From Sclerotiophoma versabilis (taxonomy: Eukaryota > Ascomycota > Dothideomycetes > Pleosporales > Didymellaceae), in NCBI GenBank assembly GCA_012274445.1, contig JAAROD010000044.1, forward strand, positions 1,302,001-1,366,000: a DNA stretch of 64,000 bases. The letters run 5' to 3'. The position numbers and the translations under genes were made by a program. This document shows, in pieces, positions 11,130 through 24,700 of this stretch (positions within the stretch are counted from its first letter, which is position 1; each line of letters begins with the position of its first letter). Under the pieces are notes generated by a model. That model had not been told where the DNA came from. It saw only the letters and a list, made by a program, of their open reading frames with translations, and ran no database searches.

Positions 11130-14100
11130 GTTATAAGCCTAGCTTTCTAAGAATAGTAGATCTCCCTATGTACTTAGAAAAGAGCTTATAGAATATACCT
11201 TAGAAGCTCTAATTACTCTTTATTTTCTTCCCTTTAGTATAATACTACTATAGGTAAGCTAGTTAGCTATAGCATATAAGCTCTATTAGGAATTCTAATA
11301 GGTCTCTACTAATTAAGGTTATATATTAACTAGCCTAATTAGTATATCTAACTTACCTAGCATACTAAGCTTTAAGACGTATAGGAGCTTATTAATCTAG
11401 ATACTCTAGACACTCTAGGTATGCATAATAGAGCTCTTTAGCTACCTACTATAAGCTTAATTACTTCTAATTATCTACTAGCTTACTCTACCTAAAGCTA
11501 AAGTACTTAACTAATTAATTATAATACCTCTGTAGGCCTATTAAGCTTAGAAATATATAACTAGGAGCTTACTATATATAAGGTTAAATTAAGTAAATAA
11601 GTAGCTAAGGTAGAGCGCTTATAGAAGCTCTAGAACTAGGTTAACACTATAGTGTTACTAGTAATCCTCTTACTAGTAATAGTAAAGCTTATTACTAATA
11701 ATATAATAATACTCTAAGCACTTATCTAGGCACTTAAGGAAGAGCTTACTCTAACAGACATTAGTACCTAGAACTAGGTAAGAGCTAAGTATAGATAATA
11801 CCTTAGAGTAGCTAAATAAAGTTAAGCTACTTTATAGAACTAGTATTAAAAGTAGTTCTACTTCTATATAAAAGCTAAGTTATATAAGCTTATAGAAGTT
11901 AAGAGGGCGCTTACTATATAGAATTTCTTAGATACCTTAAGCTATAGAATTACTCTAGAGTAGGCTTATACTATAAACTAAAGAATTATCTAGAATAGTA
12001 TCCTAGAGCTTAAAACACTTAATTTAGACTAAGTAAGCAGAGTCTTTAGTAGTTTAATATATAAGTATACTATAAAAGTAGAAAAGAATAATCTAGAAGT
12101 ATTTATAATATTTAGAAACTAAATAGATACTCTCTAAGGAGCGCTTATAAGTAACTCTAAAAGCTTAAGTAGGTATACCTACTCTTATAGATAAAATAGA
12201 AGAACTTATAGGTAGAAACTAACTATTTACTAATTTCTAAAAATAGTAGTTAAAGAGAGCTTCTTACTACCTATCTATATAAGTAAAAGTAATTAAAAGA
12301 ATACTCTCTAGAGGCTTAAAAATAGAGAGTATGTAGATACTAGAAGAGTAATTAAGTAGCTTAATTAGACCTTAAATACTCTATTAGTAATAACAGCTCT
12401 ACTAGTAAATAGTATAACACCTAAGGTTAAGTTTCTAGGTAATATACAGGCTGCTCTAAATAATCTAAAAATAATACAATTAAGTAATCTAGCTAAGAAA
12501 CCTAGGGTTTATAACTTTATAGATTTTAACGCTAATTTACTCTTAGATAGTATAATTTTAAATAATAGAGTAGCTACGCACTTAGTTAATAGCGCAGATT
12601 AGCTTATACCTAGATTCTTCTACCTAGCTAATTCTACTAATATAGTAAAGGTAGGCACCTAGGTATTCTCTATTATAGAATAAAGAGATTATTTATTTAA
12701 AAATATATTATATAGAAAGCGCAGCCTATATATAGAAGACCTGCTTCTTAAGAATATTATAGTAGTAGAAGGGTTCTATATTAATATTATTTCTAAAGTA
12801 TACCTCTAGAAGAAAGAAGTTTAGTACTTAGAGCTAGATAGCTTACTTGGAGTAGGTTATATTAATAATTTAAATAGGAGTATTGTATATACTACTCTTA
12901 AGCGTGCTTATAACCTTACTTTCTTTAAATATAAGCTCCTTTCTTCCTACTCTCTAATTCTTAATATAGTAATAAAATAATTATATAAATTCTACTTATA
13001 AAGCTCTGCTAAGTATCTTTAGCACACTAGAGTAGGTTATCTAGGCCTAGAGGCTCTCTAGGCTCTTATATAATAAGCGTATAGTATATATATTAATAGT
13101 ATACTCTAAAAAGATTATAAGATTTATATAATTACTTATACTAAATAAGTAGTCTTCTACTAGAAGTAAGAAAAGCCTACTAAACTCTTTTAGAGAATTA
13201 GCTAAGATCTATTTAATATACCTATAGAGAGAGGTAGTAAATTATAGATACTTTTAATTAAGGAGTACTATAGTAGAAAGCTCTTTTTATATATATTATA
13301 GAAAAAGACTTAAATTAAGATACTATATATACTTATAAGCTTCTTACGCTAGGTATATACCTAGTATAAGCTCTATATCTATAAGATAAGCTAAGATAAT
13401 AATATAGCTACTCTTCTATAATAAGAGAGCTCTAAATATAAGCACTAGGTGCTTAATAAGGGGATAGATATTAAGTATATACTCTTATATATATATAAGC
13501 TAAATAGAGTAGTAGAAAGAGTAGAATAGAAGATAATTACTAAATCTATTAAGATAAGGAGTAGTATAAATCTGCCTAAGAAGCTCTAGCTAGAGGTTAT
13601 TACTATAGTAATATAGCTCTATAATATAAGTCTAACTTACTTAAATAAGCTATATAGCCTAAATAAAGAGCTTAATTACTAGTTTACTTTATATTTCTAC
13701 TAGTATAAACCTAAGCAGGTAAGAGCACTTACAGCTAATCTAAGACTTAATTAGAGTAGAATATACGCGTACAGCTGCTAAGCGTATCTCTTAAATAGAG
13801 ATTAAGTTGCTAGGTGTTATTAGAGAAGCTTTAAAGTTACTCTAAGAGGCTATATTAGATACCTAGTTAGTTACTAAGCTTCTAATATATACTAGATATA
13901 GGTTTCTAAACTTAACTAGGTAATTATAATATATAATATAATCTTTAATAAGAAGCTCTTTTATAATAAAATAAATTAGTTAATAGCCTTCTTAATTAAA
14001 GAAGTAGAAGTAGTTATAGATATAATCTATAAAGCTAGTAAGATAATAGATATAAGAAAGGTAATTAAGCTTTCTATTAAAGTAGAACTATTAATTAGCT

Positions 14101-15337
14101 TATCTACTAAGTACTAGCTTAGAAGTAGTACTTAGGGAGAACTTTAATTACTAGAAGGCTAGTCTAGTAGCAAGGGAGCCTCTAAGATAGATACTGCGTG
14201 TGTAGTAAGCTTAGCTAGTAAGCTACTAGAGATCTGTGTAGAATAACACTAAGAAATAGGTTTACTATTCTCTAATTAAATACCTAAACTAGATTAGTTA
14301 AGTATAGGTAGGGAAGCTCTAAATAAGAAGAATCTAACTAGTAGCTTATAGAAAGTGCACTTAACTATTAAAGAAGAGAGTAAGCTAGTAGATATTAAGG
14401 ATCTTAAAGATCTACTAAGACCTATATTACTAATTATTCTAATACCTTCTTAAAGAATAATATAAGCAGATAAGGTAAGTAGAAGACACGTATATTAGTA
14501 GAGAACCTAGAGCCTACTAATAAGGTAGAGCTATAAGGTACTAGACTATAAGTATAATAAGCTTACTAATAATAATAAAGTAGGCTAGTACTCTATAATA
14601 TACTTAATATAGTAATATAGGTACTTATAGCTAATCTAACCTTTATTTAATTATATAAATAAATATAGAAATTAGAAAAAAGAGCTTATTACTATATATA
14701 TAGTAATTATTACCTCTACTTTATAAAAAGAGAAGTAAGTTACCTAAATAGAGCCTCTAGTATACTGTAATAAGCTCCCTTTACTACTAGAAAAGTAGAA
14801 GAATCTTACTTACTACCTATTAGGTGCTCTTTTCTATTAGGCTTATAAAAAAGAAATAGTAATACTTATAGAAAAGAAGATATAAGTAGAAGTAGACTAA
14901 TTAAGCACCTTAATAAGGCCTCTACTACTTAAATAGGTCTTTACTTATAAACTAAACTAAAATAAATACTTTATTAAGTATAAGGCTTAGATCTGCGTAT
15001 ATAGAGACCTTTAGGCTAAAGATTTAATTATCTTAACCTATACTATAATACTTACTTCTAAATAGTTTTAGACTATAGTAGTAATTATAGCTTAATTTAA
15101 CCTAGAGCTCTATTAGTATAACATAGCTAGCGTATTTCTTAATATAAGCTGCTAGAACTAATCTTAGGTGCTCTATAAATTACTAGATAGATTTAAGAAA
15201 CCTAAGTAGGTTATTTTACTATTATAAGCTCTATATAGGCTATATAATTTAATAGTTCTATAGTATAAAGAGCTCTCTAGTACGCTTTAGACACTTAGTC
15301 TTATAGTATTAAAAGAAAAGCTTTACTTCTTCTATAA

Positions 15338-15541
15338 TACTAAGCAGCTCTATAGAAGCTTAAAGGCTTACTTAATAAGGTTATAAGACTAAGTAGGTTT
15401 CTAGAAGCCTATAAGCTTATTAGGTAAAATTATATAACTTCTAAATTTTCTTTATATATAATTAATATTTTAAATATAGATTAGATAGTACTAATTAAAT
15501 ACTATTAATTACTTAAGTATATTTCTATAAGTACTATTATA
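15338..15541 (+). repeat. LTR of the copia element, right copy (204 bp)
   Basis: This repeat follows immediately after the truncated reverse transcriptase frame and directly abuts the interrupted integrase of the surrounding gypsy element. It matches the left copy end to end. Confidence 0.75.
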
Positions 15542-18500
15542 CTATATCTAAATAATATTATTTTAGTATGCTTAGTAAATTAGTCTACTATAATAAAGAT
15601 TAAGTTATAGAGATATTCTATAATAGAGTCTTTAGAAGGTAGTAGCTATATAATAAAATCTATTATAATATTTATTTATAGTACTAAAGGTAGCTCTATT
15701 ACTTATACCTTTCTATACTTAGTATATATACTATACTTATTCTATTAGTACTATACGCAGTTTCTAATAAACTTATTAACTCTATTCTTTATATTAGAAA
15801 ACTTATAATATTACTTAATAAGTTCTATAGTATAGGTAATAGTAGAGTGTTTATATAGCGTATTATTATAATATCTTAAGATAACTTTCTTTTAAGGTTC
15901 TTCTAGTACCTACTCTAGAATATATTATTCTTACTAAACTTATATTACTAGGTTAAGCTGCTATAATAGTTCTAATGTATTATTCTTATTAACTCTAAGA
16001 ATAGTAAACTTATTAATTATTTTTTTACCTATAAGGTTATAGTGTTAGCTAAGTATATCTACTCTACTATTCTCTTTTCTTAGTATATATAGGATCTTAA
16101 ACTTATATTAACTAAGTATTTCTAACTAGCATACTTATTATTAGTTTAGAACCTTAGTAGTAGTAAAATATACTAAGCTCTTATAATCTATATAGATAGT
16201 AAGTTCTAAGTAGCTTTCTATATATACTCTCTAATACTATAATATATTAATAATAGCTATAAGCTCTTTATTATATATATTATAACGTTCTTCTAGTGCT
16301 ATAAACTTTCTTAAGTAGTAGGTAATTAGGTTCTATTAACTATCTTATTCTTAAGTAATATATACTCCTAATACTAAATCTATAGTATCTATTTTAAGGT
16401 ATATAGATTTACTACTTCTAAATATAATTAGTGTAGAAGGCTCTATATATACTTACTTAAGTAATTAGAAATTATTCTTCTATACTTATTTCTATTTAAA
16501 GAGTATATTCTTCTATATAAGTCTTATAAGTAGTAAGGCCTTTATAGAGTAGTTCTTAATAAAGTATTAGTTAAAGTTAATAAACCTAAGAAATTCTTAA
16601 ATTCTCTTAACTATAGTAAGTATTAGCTAATTCTTTATAACCTAGATTTTTCTTTTACTTATCTTAACTCTATATCTTTCTATAATATAGCTAAGAAACT
16701 CTACGTCTTCCTTATACTATTTACACTTCTCTAGCTTTAGCCTAAGGTCTGCTATTACTAAGTATTCTAATACTTATTATATATAGACCTTATACTCTTC
16801 TAGTATTCTACTATATACTAGAATATTATTAAGGTATACTACTATTATAATATCTAGGTATACCTATAGTAAATTATTAATTAATACTAAATATACTGCT
16901 AGTATATTAGTTAGCCTAAATAGTATAACTATATACTTATAATAACTATAATAGGTTGTAAATACTATCTTCTATTCTTTACCTTTCTTTATATATATAA
17001 GATTATATACTCTATATAAGTTAAGTATAGTAAAGAACTTTACTTCTAATAGCTAATTCTTTAACTTAGATATATTAGGTAGTAGATAATAATTCTTAAT
17101 AGTTATATTATTTAGCTTTTAATAGTTAACATAAAGCCTTAGCTTTCTATTCTTCTTTAGTATAAATAGAATAGAGAATTCTGCTAGGGATTTAGATTTC
17201 CTAATAAATTCTTTTATAAGGTTTTCCTTAATATCCTTATATAGTATCTTAAGTTCTTTCTTAGATAATTAGTATATTAGCCTAAAGAGTAGTTCTTTCT
17301 CTTCCTTAAGTTTAATTTTATAATCTTAAGATTAATAATTAGGTAGCACTTTTATAGATAACTCTTTTTTAAATATCTAGGTATGCTATTAGTATATATC
17401 TAGTATACTAGAAGGTATACTCTTATTCTTCTTACCTATTATAGAGGGGTTTTCTTTATCTATATAGTTAACTACTCTATCTTAGCACGTTTTATATATT
17501 AAAGAGATATTATTAATCTTCTTCTTATTTACTAGCTATAATATACGCTATATAGGCTTTAATATATTAGTACTATATTTATATTATCTTAATAAAAGCT
17601 ATTTCTATATCTAATCTATTTCTAGATTATACTTTTATAACTAGAGAAGTTCTAGTATAATATTATATATAGCCTTTATAAAGACATCTAATTTCTTATA
17701 GTAACTCTATATTTCTAGAAAAGCTAATATTACCTTATATATAATATACAGCTCTTCTAGTATTAATTCTCTATTAGCTACTTAGAGTAAGTAGGTATGT
17801 TTCTTTATACGTAGTATAAGACCTACTTAGTATATTACTATCTAGAATATATAGTTTACCTATACTCTAAAGTCTAAGAGTACTAATAATACTACTCTAT
17901 TTAACTTAATAGGTAATCTAATAAGTAAGCTTTTTCTAATAGTATTAAGAGATTACTAAGTAGAGTACTCTTTTAGTACTTACTTAATAAAGTCTTCTTA
18001 TTACTTAATTCATAGATAATCTTACTACCTTTATATAGCTTATAGTTTAGGTTAAAGTAATACTACTAATATAGATTATAGTAGGAGCTGTTAATAACTA
18101 ATTATATATATATAATTACCTAATAGTTATCTATACCTAGAAAGTATAGCTTAAAGTACTTATTCTAGAGGTATATCTTATATATATTATTCTTATAATT
18201 ATACTATTATTTTCTATATATAGTACTAGTAGTTAGAAACTATTTTATTTTTAGTTTTTCTTATTTATATATATAATAGGCGTTATATATATAAGCTGTC
18301 TATAATAAATTTCTATAATTTAGGTTTTAGTAGTCTAAGGCATAGTCTAGTTATATATATTAGATATAATACTAGCTTTCTATTAAGGTTAAGCTTATTT
18401 CTACTTTAGCTATTATTTACTTATTACTTAAGCTTCTATTACGTAGCGTAGTTACTAGTATAGTGTTTATTAAAATTATATTTCTACTAATCCTATTATA

Positions 18501-20061
18501 ATTTACCTAGGTTGTTAACCTATTATTATTCTATATAAGTCTAAAGTGCTATTTATTATAGTTTCTTATTAATACTTTTAGTAATTTAATTATAGTTTTC
18601 TTAAAAGCTAGTGTTATTATCTTAGAATTTCTAATATACTAATTCTACTTCTATATACTTATTAAATTTACGTATATCTATATTATACTAACTTTCTTTA
18701 GAATTAGAGGCGTAGATAATACTACTATCTACTTCTTATCTAGTAGTATTATATAGTTATTAGAATATTATAGGTTATTTATATCTATATACTTTTAATT
18801 CTTATTTATATACATATTCTATCTATTCTAATAGTTACCTTATTAGGTTCTATAGATATATCTACTATTTATCTAACTCTTAATATAGTATAGGGGCTTA
18901 GCTTTAAATATTCTATATATTCTTATTAGATAGTTTAATATAATTATTATTAGATTTAGTCTTAGAGTCTTCTATAAGACATCCTATATTATTAGTAAGA
19001 ACCTTCTGTTTATTACTAGTATCTATATTCTTATAGGTAAGTATATTAAGCTATTAAGCTACCTTGTTCTTAGATTAATAGTTCTTAGTATAGTAGCTCT
19101 GTTTACTACATCTATAATAAGTTTTACTAGACTTGTTCCTTCTATTACTACTCTTACTTTTCTAGTTCTATCTTAGTTCTAGTCCTTTATTAATATTAGA
19201 TAGGTCTATAGCTTCTAGTCTATAGTAACTACTACTTATACTATTATATATATAGTGTTTAGTATTTAGCTAGTAGTAGCTACTACTATAGTTTCCTTAG
19301 TTAAGGTTATTAGACTATAGATTATATAGAGGTAGGTAAGTAGTATAAGCTAGTATTTACGCATGTAAGCTCTTTTATAATTTCTGCTATAGTTTATATA
19401 GCTTAATATTAATATTTATTACTATATTAACTAAGAAGTTAAAGTTATTAGTAGATACAGTAGTCTATATTAGTTTCTTCTTAACTTATAGTTTTAATTC
19501 TTATAAGAATATAATTATTAATATAGTATTGTCCTAGCTAGTGTATATAGCTAGCTGCTAGAACTTAGTAGTATAGTTAGTAGCTAATATAGTTTACTTA
19601 ATATATTAGATATTATAATATATAATAGTTAGTTTATTATATACTCTAAATACTTAGTATATCTATTTCTTAAATAGTTTAAAGTTTTTAATCTATATAT
19701 TAATATTAGTAGACATTCTTTCTTTATAGTAATACTAGATAAAGAGTTTTATATATATAAATATATAATTCTTTATAAATATAGAGATAAGTATTATATA
19801 TATTTTCTTATAGATATATTCTTTCTAAAATATAAAGAAGAGGTTAAATTTAATAAGCTAGTTTTTTATTTTCTTATAAGTACTATTAAAGGCCTTAGGC
19901 TTAGCTACTAGGTATATACTTATAGATATAGAAGCTATTATACCTTTATTTAATTCTTTATCTATATTAAGGTTATTATTAATATAGTTATATAATATAT
20001 TAGAGTTACTAGAAGTAGTATAGAATTCTTAAGTAGTACTTATCTTTAAAAGTATTTAAAG

Positions 20062-20561
20062 TATTAAAGTTATACTTTTAAGTAAAGCTTATAAGCACTA
20101 TTTATATTTCTTCTTAGAGATAAGTGCTAGTATAGAAAGGTCTATAAGAGTTAAAGTTATTACCTAGTAAAACACTATAATAATAAAGAGTAATAATAAC
20201 TAGTATAGAATAGACTATCTAGCTTAAGAGTTAGAATTAAGATTCTAAAGACAAACTTAATTAACTAAGTTAAATATAATACTATAAGAGTAGTATTCTT
20301 ATATACTATATACTTACTAGAAGATAATACTTCTTAATAAGTAACTAGAGTTAGTCTAATAAAATATATAGTATTACTTATTAATAAGTAATAATATATA
20401 ATACTAATTAATAAGTAAGTTATATATATTATACTAATTAATAAGCATATTATATAACTGTTTAAAGAAAGATTCTCTTTAACTCTGCTTCTAGCTTATA
20501 GGTAAGAGCTCTAGTTAGCTACTTAATTACTATACTGCTTTATCTATATAGGATTATAATA
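20062..20561 (-). repeat. RIP-mutated LTR, family A, copy 2 (5' LTR of the minus-strand gypsy)
   Basis: This 500-bp stretch is homologous to 7895-8395 and to the unmutated LTR at 33,744-34,242. It starts TATTAAAG (from TGTTGAAG) and ends TAATA. Gag of the minus-strand gypsy starts just below it. A plus-strand chromovirus starts just above it, so it could alternatively have served that element. Confidence 0.8.
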
Positions 20562-23500
20562 CTAACCTCTAAGTAATAAAGTATATCTATATATTACTTA
20601 TAAATATTTAAAAGTAACTCTTTATATACTCTAAAAAATATTATAGAATACTTATATAGGTAGAAGAGGTTATATATATTATTTACTACTAGAGAAGCTA
20701 CTCTAAGAACCTATAGAAAGAAAGGCCTATAAGAGATTAAGAGAAATATAAGAAGAGCTTAAAGAGTAAAGAGAGACTAAAAAAGGCCCTAAAGTATATA
20801 GGTAAGAGAAGTCTAACCTATAATAGCTAAAAATAGCCTAGGTAGTCTTATAATAAGCTAAGCTTCTCTTTAGTAACCTATAATAGGTGCAGAGAAGCTA
20901 GATATATCTAACCTAACTACCTAAACTCTAATAAGTCTAAGAAACCTAAAGAAGAGTTAGACTTAGAAAAAGGTAGAGAGTAGAAGAAGTAGATCTATAC
21001 CTTCTTACCTATATCTTCTACTTTAAGAAAGTAAGAATCTTAGAACTCTCTATACTATATTATACCTATAACCTATATACCTACTTATAGTATAGGCTGT
21101 TATAGATTTATTAGGCCTAATAAAGGCACTAATAGATAGAGGTTCTTAATTAAGCCTACTATCTATAATAGTAGTAAGAAAGTAAAACCTCTAAGTTAAC
21201 TTATTACCTTAGCTATTAGCTAAAGAGGTAAATAGTAGCAGTATACTAGTTTATAGTACTATAACTATAAGAATAACTATTATAAATTTATAAGGTAAAA
21301 AAGAAACCTATAATTTACTATTTATTATTACTAACTTTAAAAAGTATAAGATATACCTTAGTTTACTCTAGATTAATATATATTAGCCTAGAATTAACTA
21401 TACTAGTAGGTATATATTATTTAAAGAAACTAAATCTAAAGATATAGCTAAGTTCTAGAAAATAGCTATAGAAGACACTAAAGAGTTTAAACATACTATA
21501 TAAGATTCTAGAGTAGATATATATATATGCCTTATTAACTTTATAGGCTAGAGTAGGCTAGAGAGAGGTAAAATAGCTTACCTTTTCTTATAGTACTCTA
21601 ATTATACTAATATAGTATTAGAAGATAACTCTAGAAAGCTGCCTAAGCATAGCTTAAATAATCTAGTAATTACTCTAGTAGAGAATAGTATACTACTCTT
21701 CTAACCTCTATATAGGCTATCTAAGGCAGAACTAGTAGTCTTACAAAAATACCTTACTAATTATATAACTAGAGAATAGATTTACTACTTAAAGTTTCTA
21801 GTAAGCGCCTCTATACTCTTTATAAAGAAGAAGGATAGTAGCCTTAGGCTATATATAGACTACTAAGGCCTTAATAAGATTATAGTAAAGAACTACTACT
21901 TTTTACTTTTAAAAATAAATCTCTAGAGTATTTATTCTAAGTAAAGGTCTATACTAAGCTAGATATTAAATATACCTACTATAGAATTAGAATTAAGAAA
22001 AGAGATAAGTAGAAAACTATATTTAAGACTAGGTACAGCTATTTTAAGTATATAGTAATACTATTTAGGCTTACTAATACACCTACTTAATTCTAGGCTT
22101 ATATAAACAAAGCTCTAGTAGAGTTAGTTAATATTACCTATATTATATACTTAGATAATATTCTAATCTTCTCTAATACTAAAGAAGAATATATTCTCTA
22201 TATTAGAAAAGTTCTAGAAAGACTATACTAGGTAAAGCTATATATAAAGCTTTTAAAGTATAAATAGTATATATAATTTACTAAATACCTAGAGTACGTA
22301 GTATTACCTAATAGAGTTAGTATTAACCTAGAATAGGTTAAAATAATCTAAGATTAGCTACTACCTATAACTATATATAATATTTATATATTTATTAGCT
22401 TTATAAACTATTATAAATAGTTTATCTATAGTTTTAGCTAAATTATTCTCTTTCTAATAACTCTAATAAGAAAAGAGCTAGAGTAAGCTAGAGGCAGCTT
22501 AGCTATAAAGAAGGAGTAGAGCTAATATATAAAGCTACTAGAAAAGGTAAAGAAAGCCTTTATAATTCTAAAGAATACCTTTCTAGAAGTACTAATACTT
22601 ACCTATTTTAAAAGAAGTAAGCTAATAAGGGTTAAAGTAGATACCTTTAGTAGAGTAATTATAGGTATACTAAGCTAGTATAGCCTAGAACTAGATAAGA
22701 AGGCCTAATAGAGGCTAGTTAACTTCTACTTATATAAGCTTATCTAAGCAGAGTATAATTATAAGGTATATAACTAGAAACTACTAGTAATAGTAAAAAG
22801 CTTAAAGTATTAGTATTATTACTTCTAAGAAATCTATATTAAGATCTTAATAGACTATATAAACCTAAAGTAGTTTATAGAAACTAAGGTATTAAACTAC
22901 TTATAGGTAAGGTTATATTTAGTATTAAGCTAATATTACTTTATTTTAACCTATAGACTAGAAACTATAAACCTAGTAAATAGGCTATTCTAGTAGCTAA
23001 ACTCTATAGCTAAGGTATATAAGCTCTTATAGAAGTATAATAAGGCTTTTATATAACTCTTTAAAGACCTTTTATTAGAAAAAAGAGACTTAAGTATCTA
23101 GATAGTAGCTATACTTATAAGGTTAGCTAGTATTAAAAAGCTACTAACTAAAATAAGTAAGGCTCTTTAGAAGTTCTAGAAGACTAACTTATAACTTTCT
23201 AAGAAATAATAGGTAACTTAAGAAGAAGATAGTAAGAAAGTAAATATAAAAGTATAGCTATTACTTTCTAACTCTAAAGAGAGTTAAAGTAATCTATAGA
23301 GGAACAGTCTAGTCTAGTTAGAAATAAAACACCTCTTAATACCTAAGAAGAAGGTAGTAGCACTCTAAGAGTACTATAATAACCTACTAGTAAACTACTT
23401 TAGTATAAGAAGAATACTTAAGAAGCTCTAGTACTAATATAAGTAAAAAGATAGAAAAGGTAATATTAAGTAGAACTACTAGAAGTATATATTCTATAGA

Positions 23501-24700
23501 AGATTAACCTCTGCCTAACATAAGCTATAAAGGTTACTTTAACTACTACTACTACCTAATAGGCTATAGAAGAAAGCTATAATAGACTTTATTATAGAGC
23601 TTTCTCTAAGTAAACTAAGTAGTATAGTATATAATATAATACTAGTAGTAGTATACTAATTAATAAAGATAGCCTACTATATTCTAATATAAAATAACTA
23701 GAATACTATTAACCTTACTTAGGCTTAGATAAGAGAAATAATCTAACTATATAAAGTACTAAGATATATTATCTTAGATTAAGGTTTCTTAATAAATACT
23801 AAATACTAGAATACCTTCTAATACTACCTTAATTCTAGAAGAGTACTTACCTCTACCTACTATTCTAAAATAGATAGGTAAACTAAGAAGTAAAACTAAA
23901 TGCTTAAATAGTATCTAAAGTACTACTACTTCTAAGAATAAGATAATTAGGTGCTATAGATCTCTATTATAGAGTTTATATATAATAATAGCCTTTATAA
24001 AACTATTAAGACTATACTATTCTAAGTAAACTATAGTCTAACCTTTAGAGGTATAGACTAGCCTAGTATACCTCTTAGTTAGAGAGAATCTTCTCTAAAA
24101 AGGTATATAGCTATAAAAGTACTAGTACTATAAAAGAAGTATAGGAATAAAAAAATTATAGCTAATACGTATTAAGAAGTATACTAAAATAAGAATAGGC
24201 TACTAATCTTCTTTAGAGTAGAAGACTAAGTTATAGTCTTAAATTAATATATTAAGTTAACTAGGCTAAAGTAGAAATTAGACTAGAAATATATAGGCCT
24301 AGGGCGTAAAGTAGCTTAAATAGGCCTAATAATATTTAAAGTAGACCTTTCTAGCCTAAAAAGCATCTACCTAGTCTTTTATATATTACTTCTAGAGCCC
24401 TTTAACCTAAAAGAATTAATACTATACCTAGACACCCTAATTATAGATATTCTTTATACTTTTAGTAATAATATATAAGATATAGAAAAAATTCTTAAAA
24501 GAGTAAAGAATAAGACTAGATAATAGCTATATTATATTAAATAGAATAAATACCTAGAAAAGAGAAACTTATAAAAGCCTAAAGTAAATATCTCTTCTAA
24601 TACTCTTAAATAGTTCTAGAAAAAAGAAAAAATTCTTTTAAAGAGATAGTAAGGCCTATAGAGAGCTAAAAGGTAGCTAGGCTAGCCTCTAAAAAAGAAG
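20562..24700 (+). mobile_element. Ty3/gypsy chromovirus pol region, RIP-degraded
   Basis: Plus-strand reading gives a full chromovirus order. A Gag zinc knuckle at 20,879-20,922 shows the spacing CX2CX4HX4C, with Cys and His mutated to Tyr. Reverse transcriptase at about 21,690-22,230 includes SILFIKKKDSSLRLYIDY and YLDNILIF (from YLDD) at 22,148-22,171. RNase H spans about 22,560-23,000 (VKSLKYQYYYF). The integrase includes DFIIELSLSK and RRVLTSTYYSKIDRQ (from STAYHPQTDGQ) at about 23,580-23,880. A C-terminal chromodomain-like segment at about 24,430-24,640 reads IEKILKRVKNKTRQQLYYIK. Chromodomains direct such elements to heterochromatin, which fits their clustering here. All frames carry many TAA/TAG stops. 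A 3' LTR was not found; the left LTR may be the one at 20,062-20,561. Confidence 0.8.

Larger units (their letters stand above)
10926..15541 (+). mobile_element. Ty1/copia retrotransposon, RIP-degraded, lacking the end of RT and RNase H
   Basis: Two direct repeats of exactly 204 bp (10,926-11,129 and 15,338-15,541) bound 4.6 kb read on the plus strand. Gag-like sequence comes first. The protease region (about 12,520-12,700) reads FIDFNANLLLDSIILNNRV. The GAG-pre-integrase segment includes LYIEDLLLKNIIVVEGF and, near 13,030, HTRVGYLGLEAL. The integrase core (about 13,140-13,700) and its C-terminal region follow. Copia reverse transcriptase starts at about 14,890 with VFTYKLNQNKYFIKYKAR. The reverse transcriptase breaks off at KLYFFYN, just before the YVDD box, directly at the right-hand repeat, so the YVDD motif and RNase H are missing. 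The element sits inside the minus-strand gypsy integrase. The bounding repeats are RIP-consistent LTRs (TA...TA from TG...CA). No clean target duplication was found (CTAAC versus CTATA). Confidence 0.75.
7895..20561 (-). mobile_element. Ty3/gypsy retrotransposon, RIP-degraded, interrupted by a copia element
   Basis: The element is bounded by two family-A LTRs (7895-8395 and 20062-20561). Read on the minus strand, a gag frame begins about 30 bases inside the upper LTR and carries a zinc knuckle at 19,078-19,117 with spacing CX2CX4HX4C; three of the four ligands are now Tyr (TGY or CAY to TAY). Reverse transcriptase lies at about 17,290-16,760, with recognisable LRLYVNYQKLNN and YLNNILVYS (from YLDDIL). 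RNase H follows, then the integrase HHCC finger (about 15,900-15,740) and the start of its catalytic core (DFIIQLLPSKD). The core stops at about 15,542, where a copia LTR begins. Sequence homologous to the integrase C-terminus of another gypsy copy reappears at 9,430-8,990, next to the lower LTR. All domains are riddled with TAA/TAG, so the element is dead. Orientation rests on the domain order. Confidence 0.75.
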
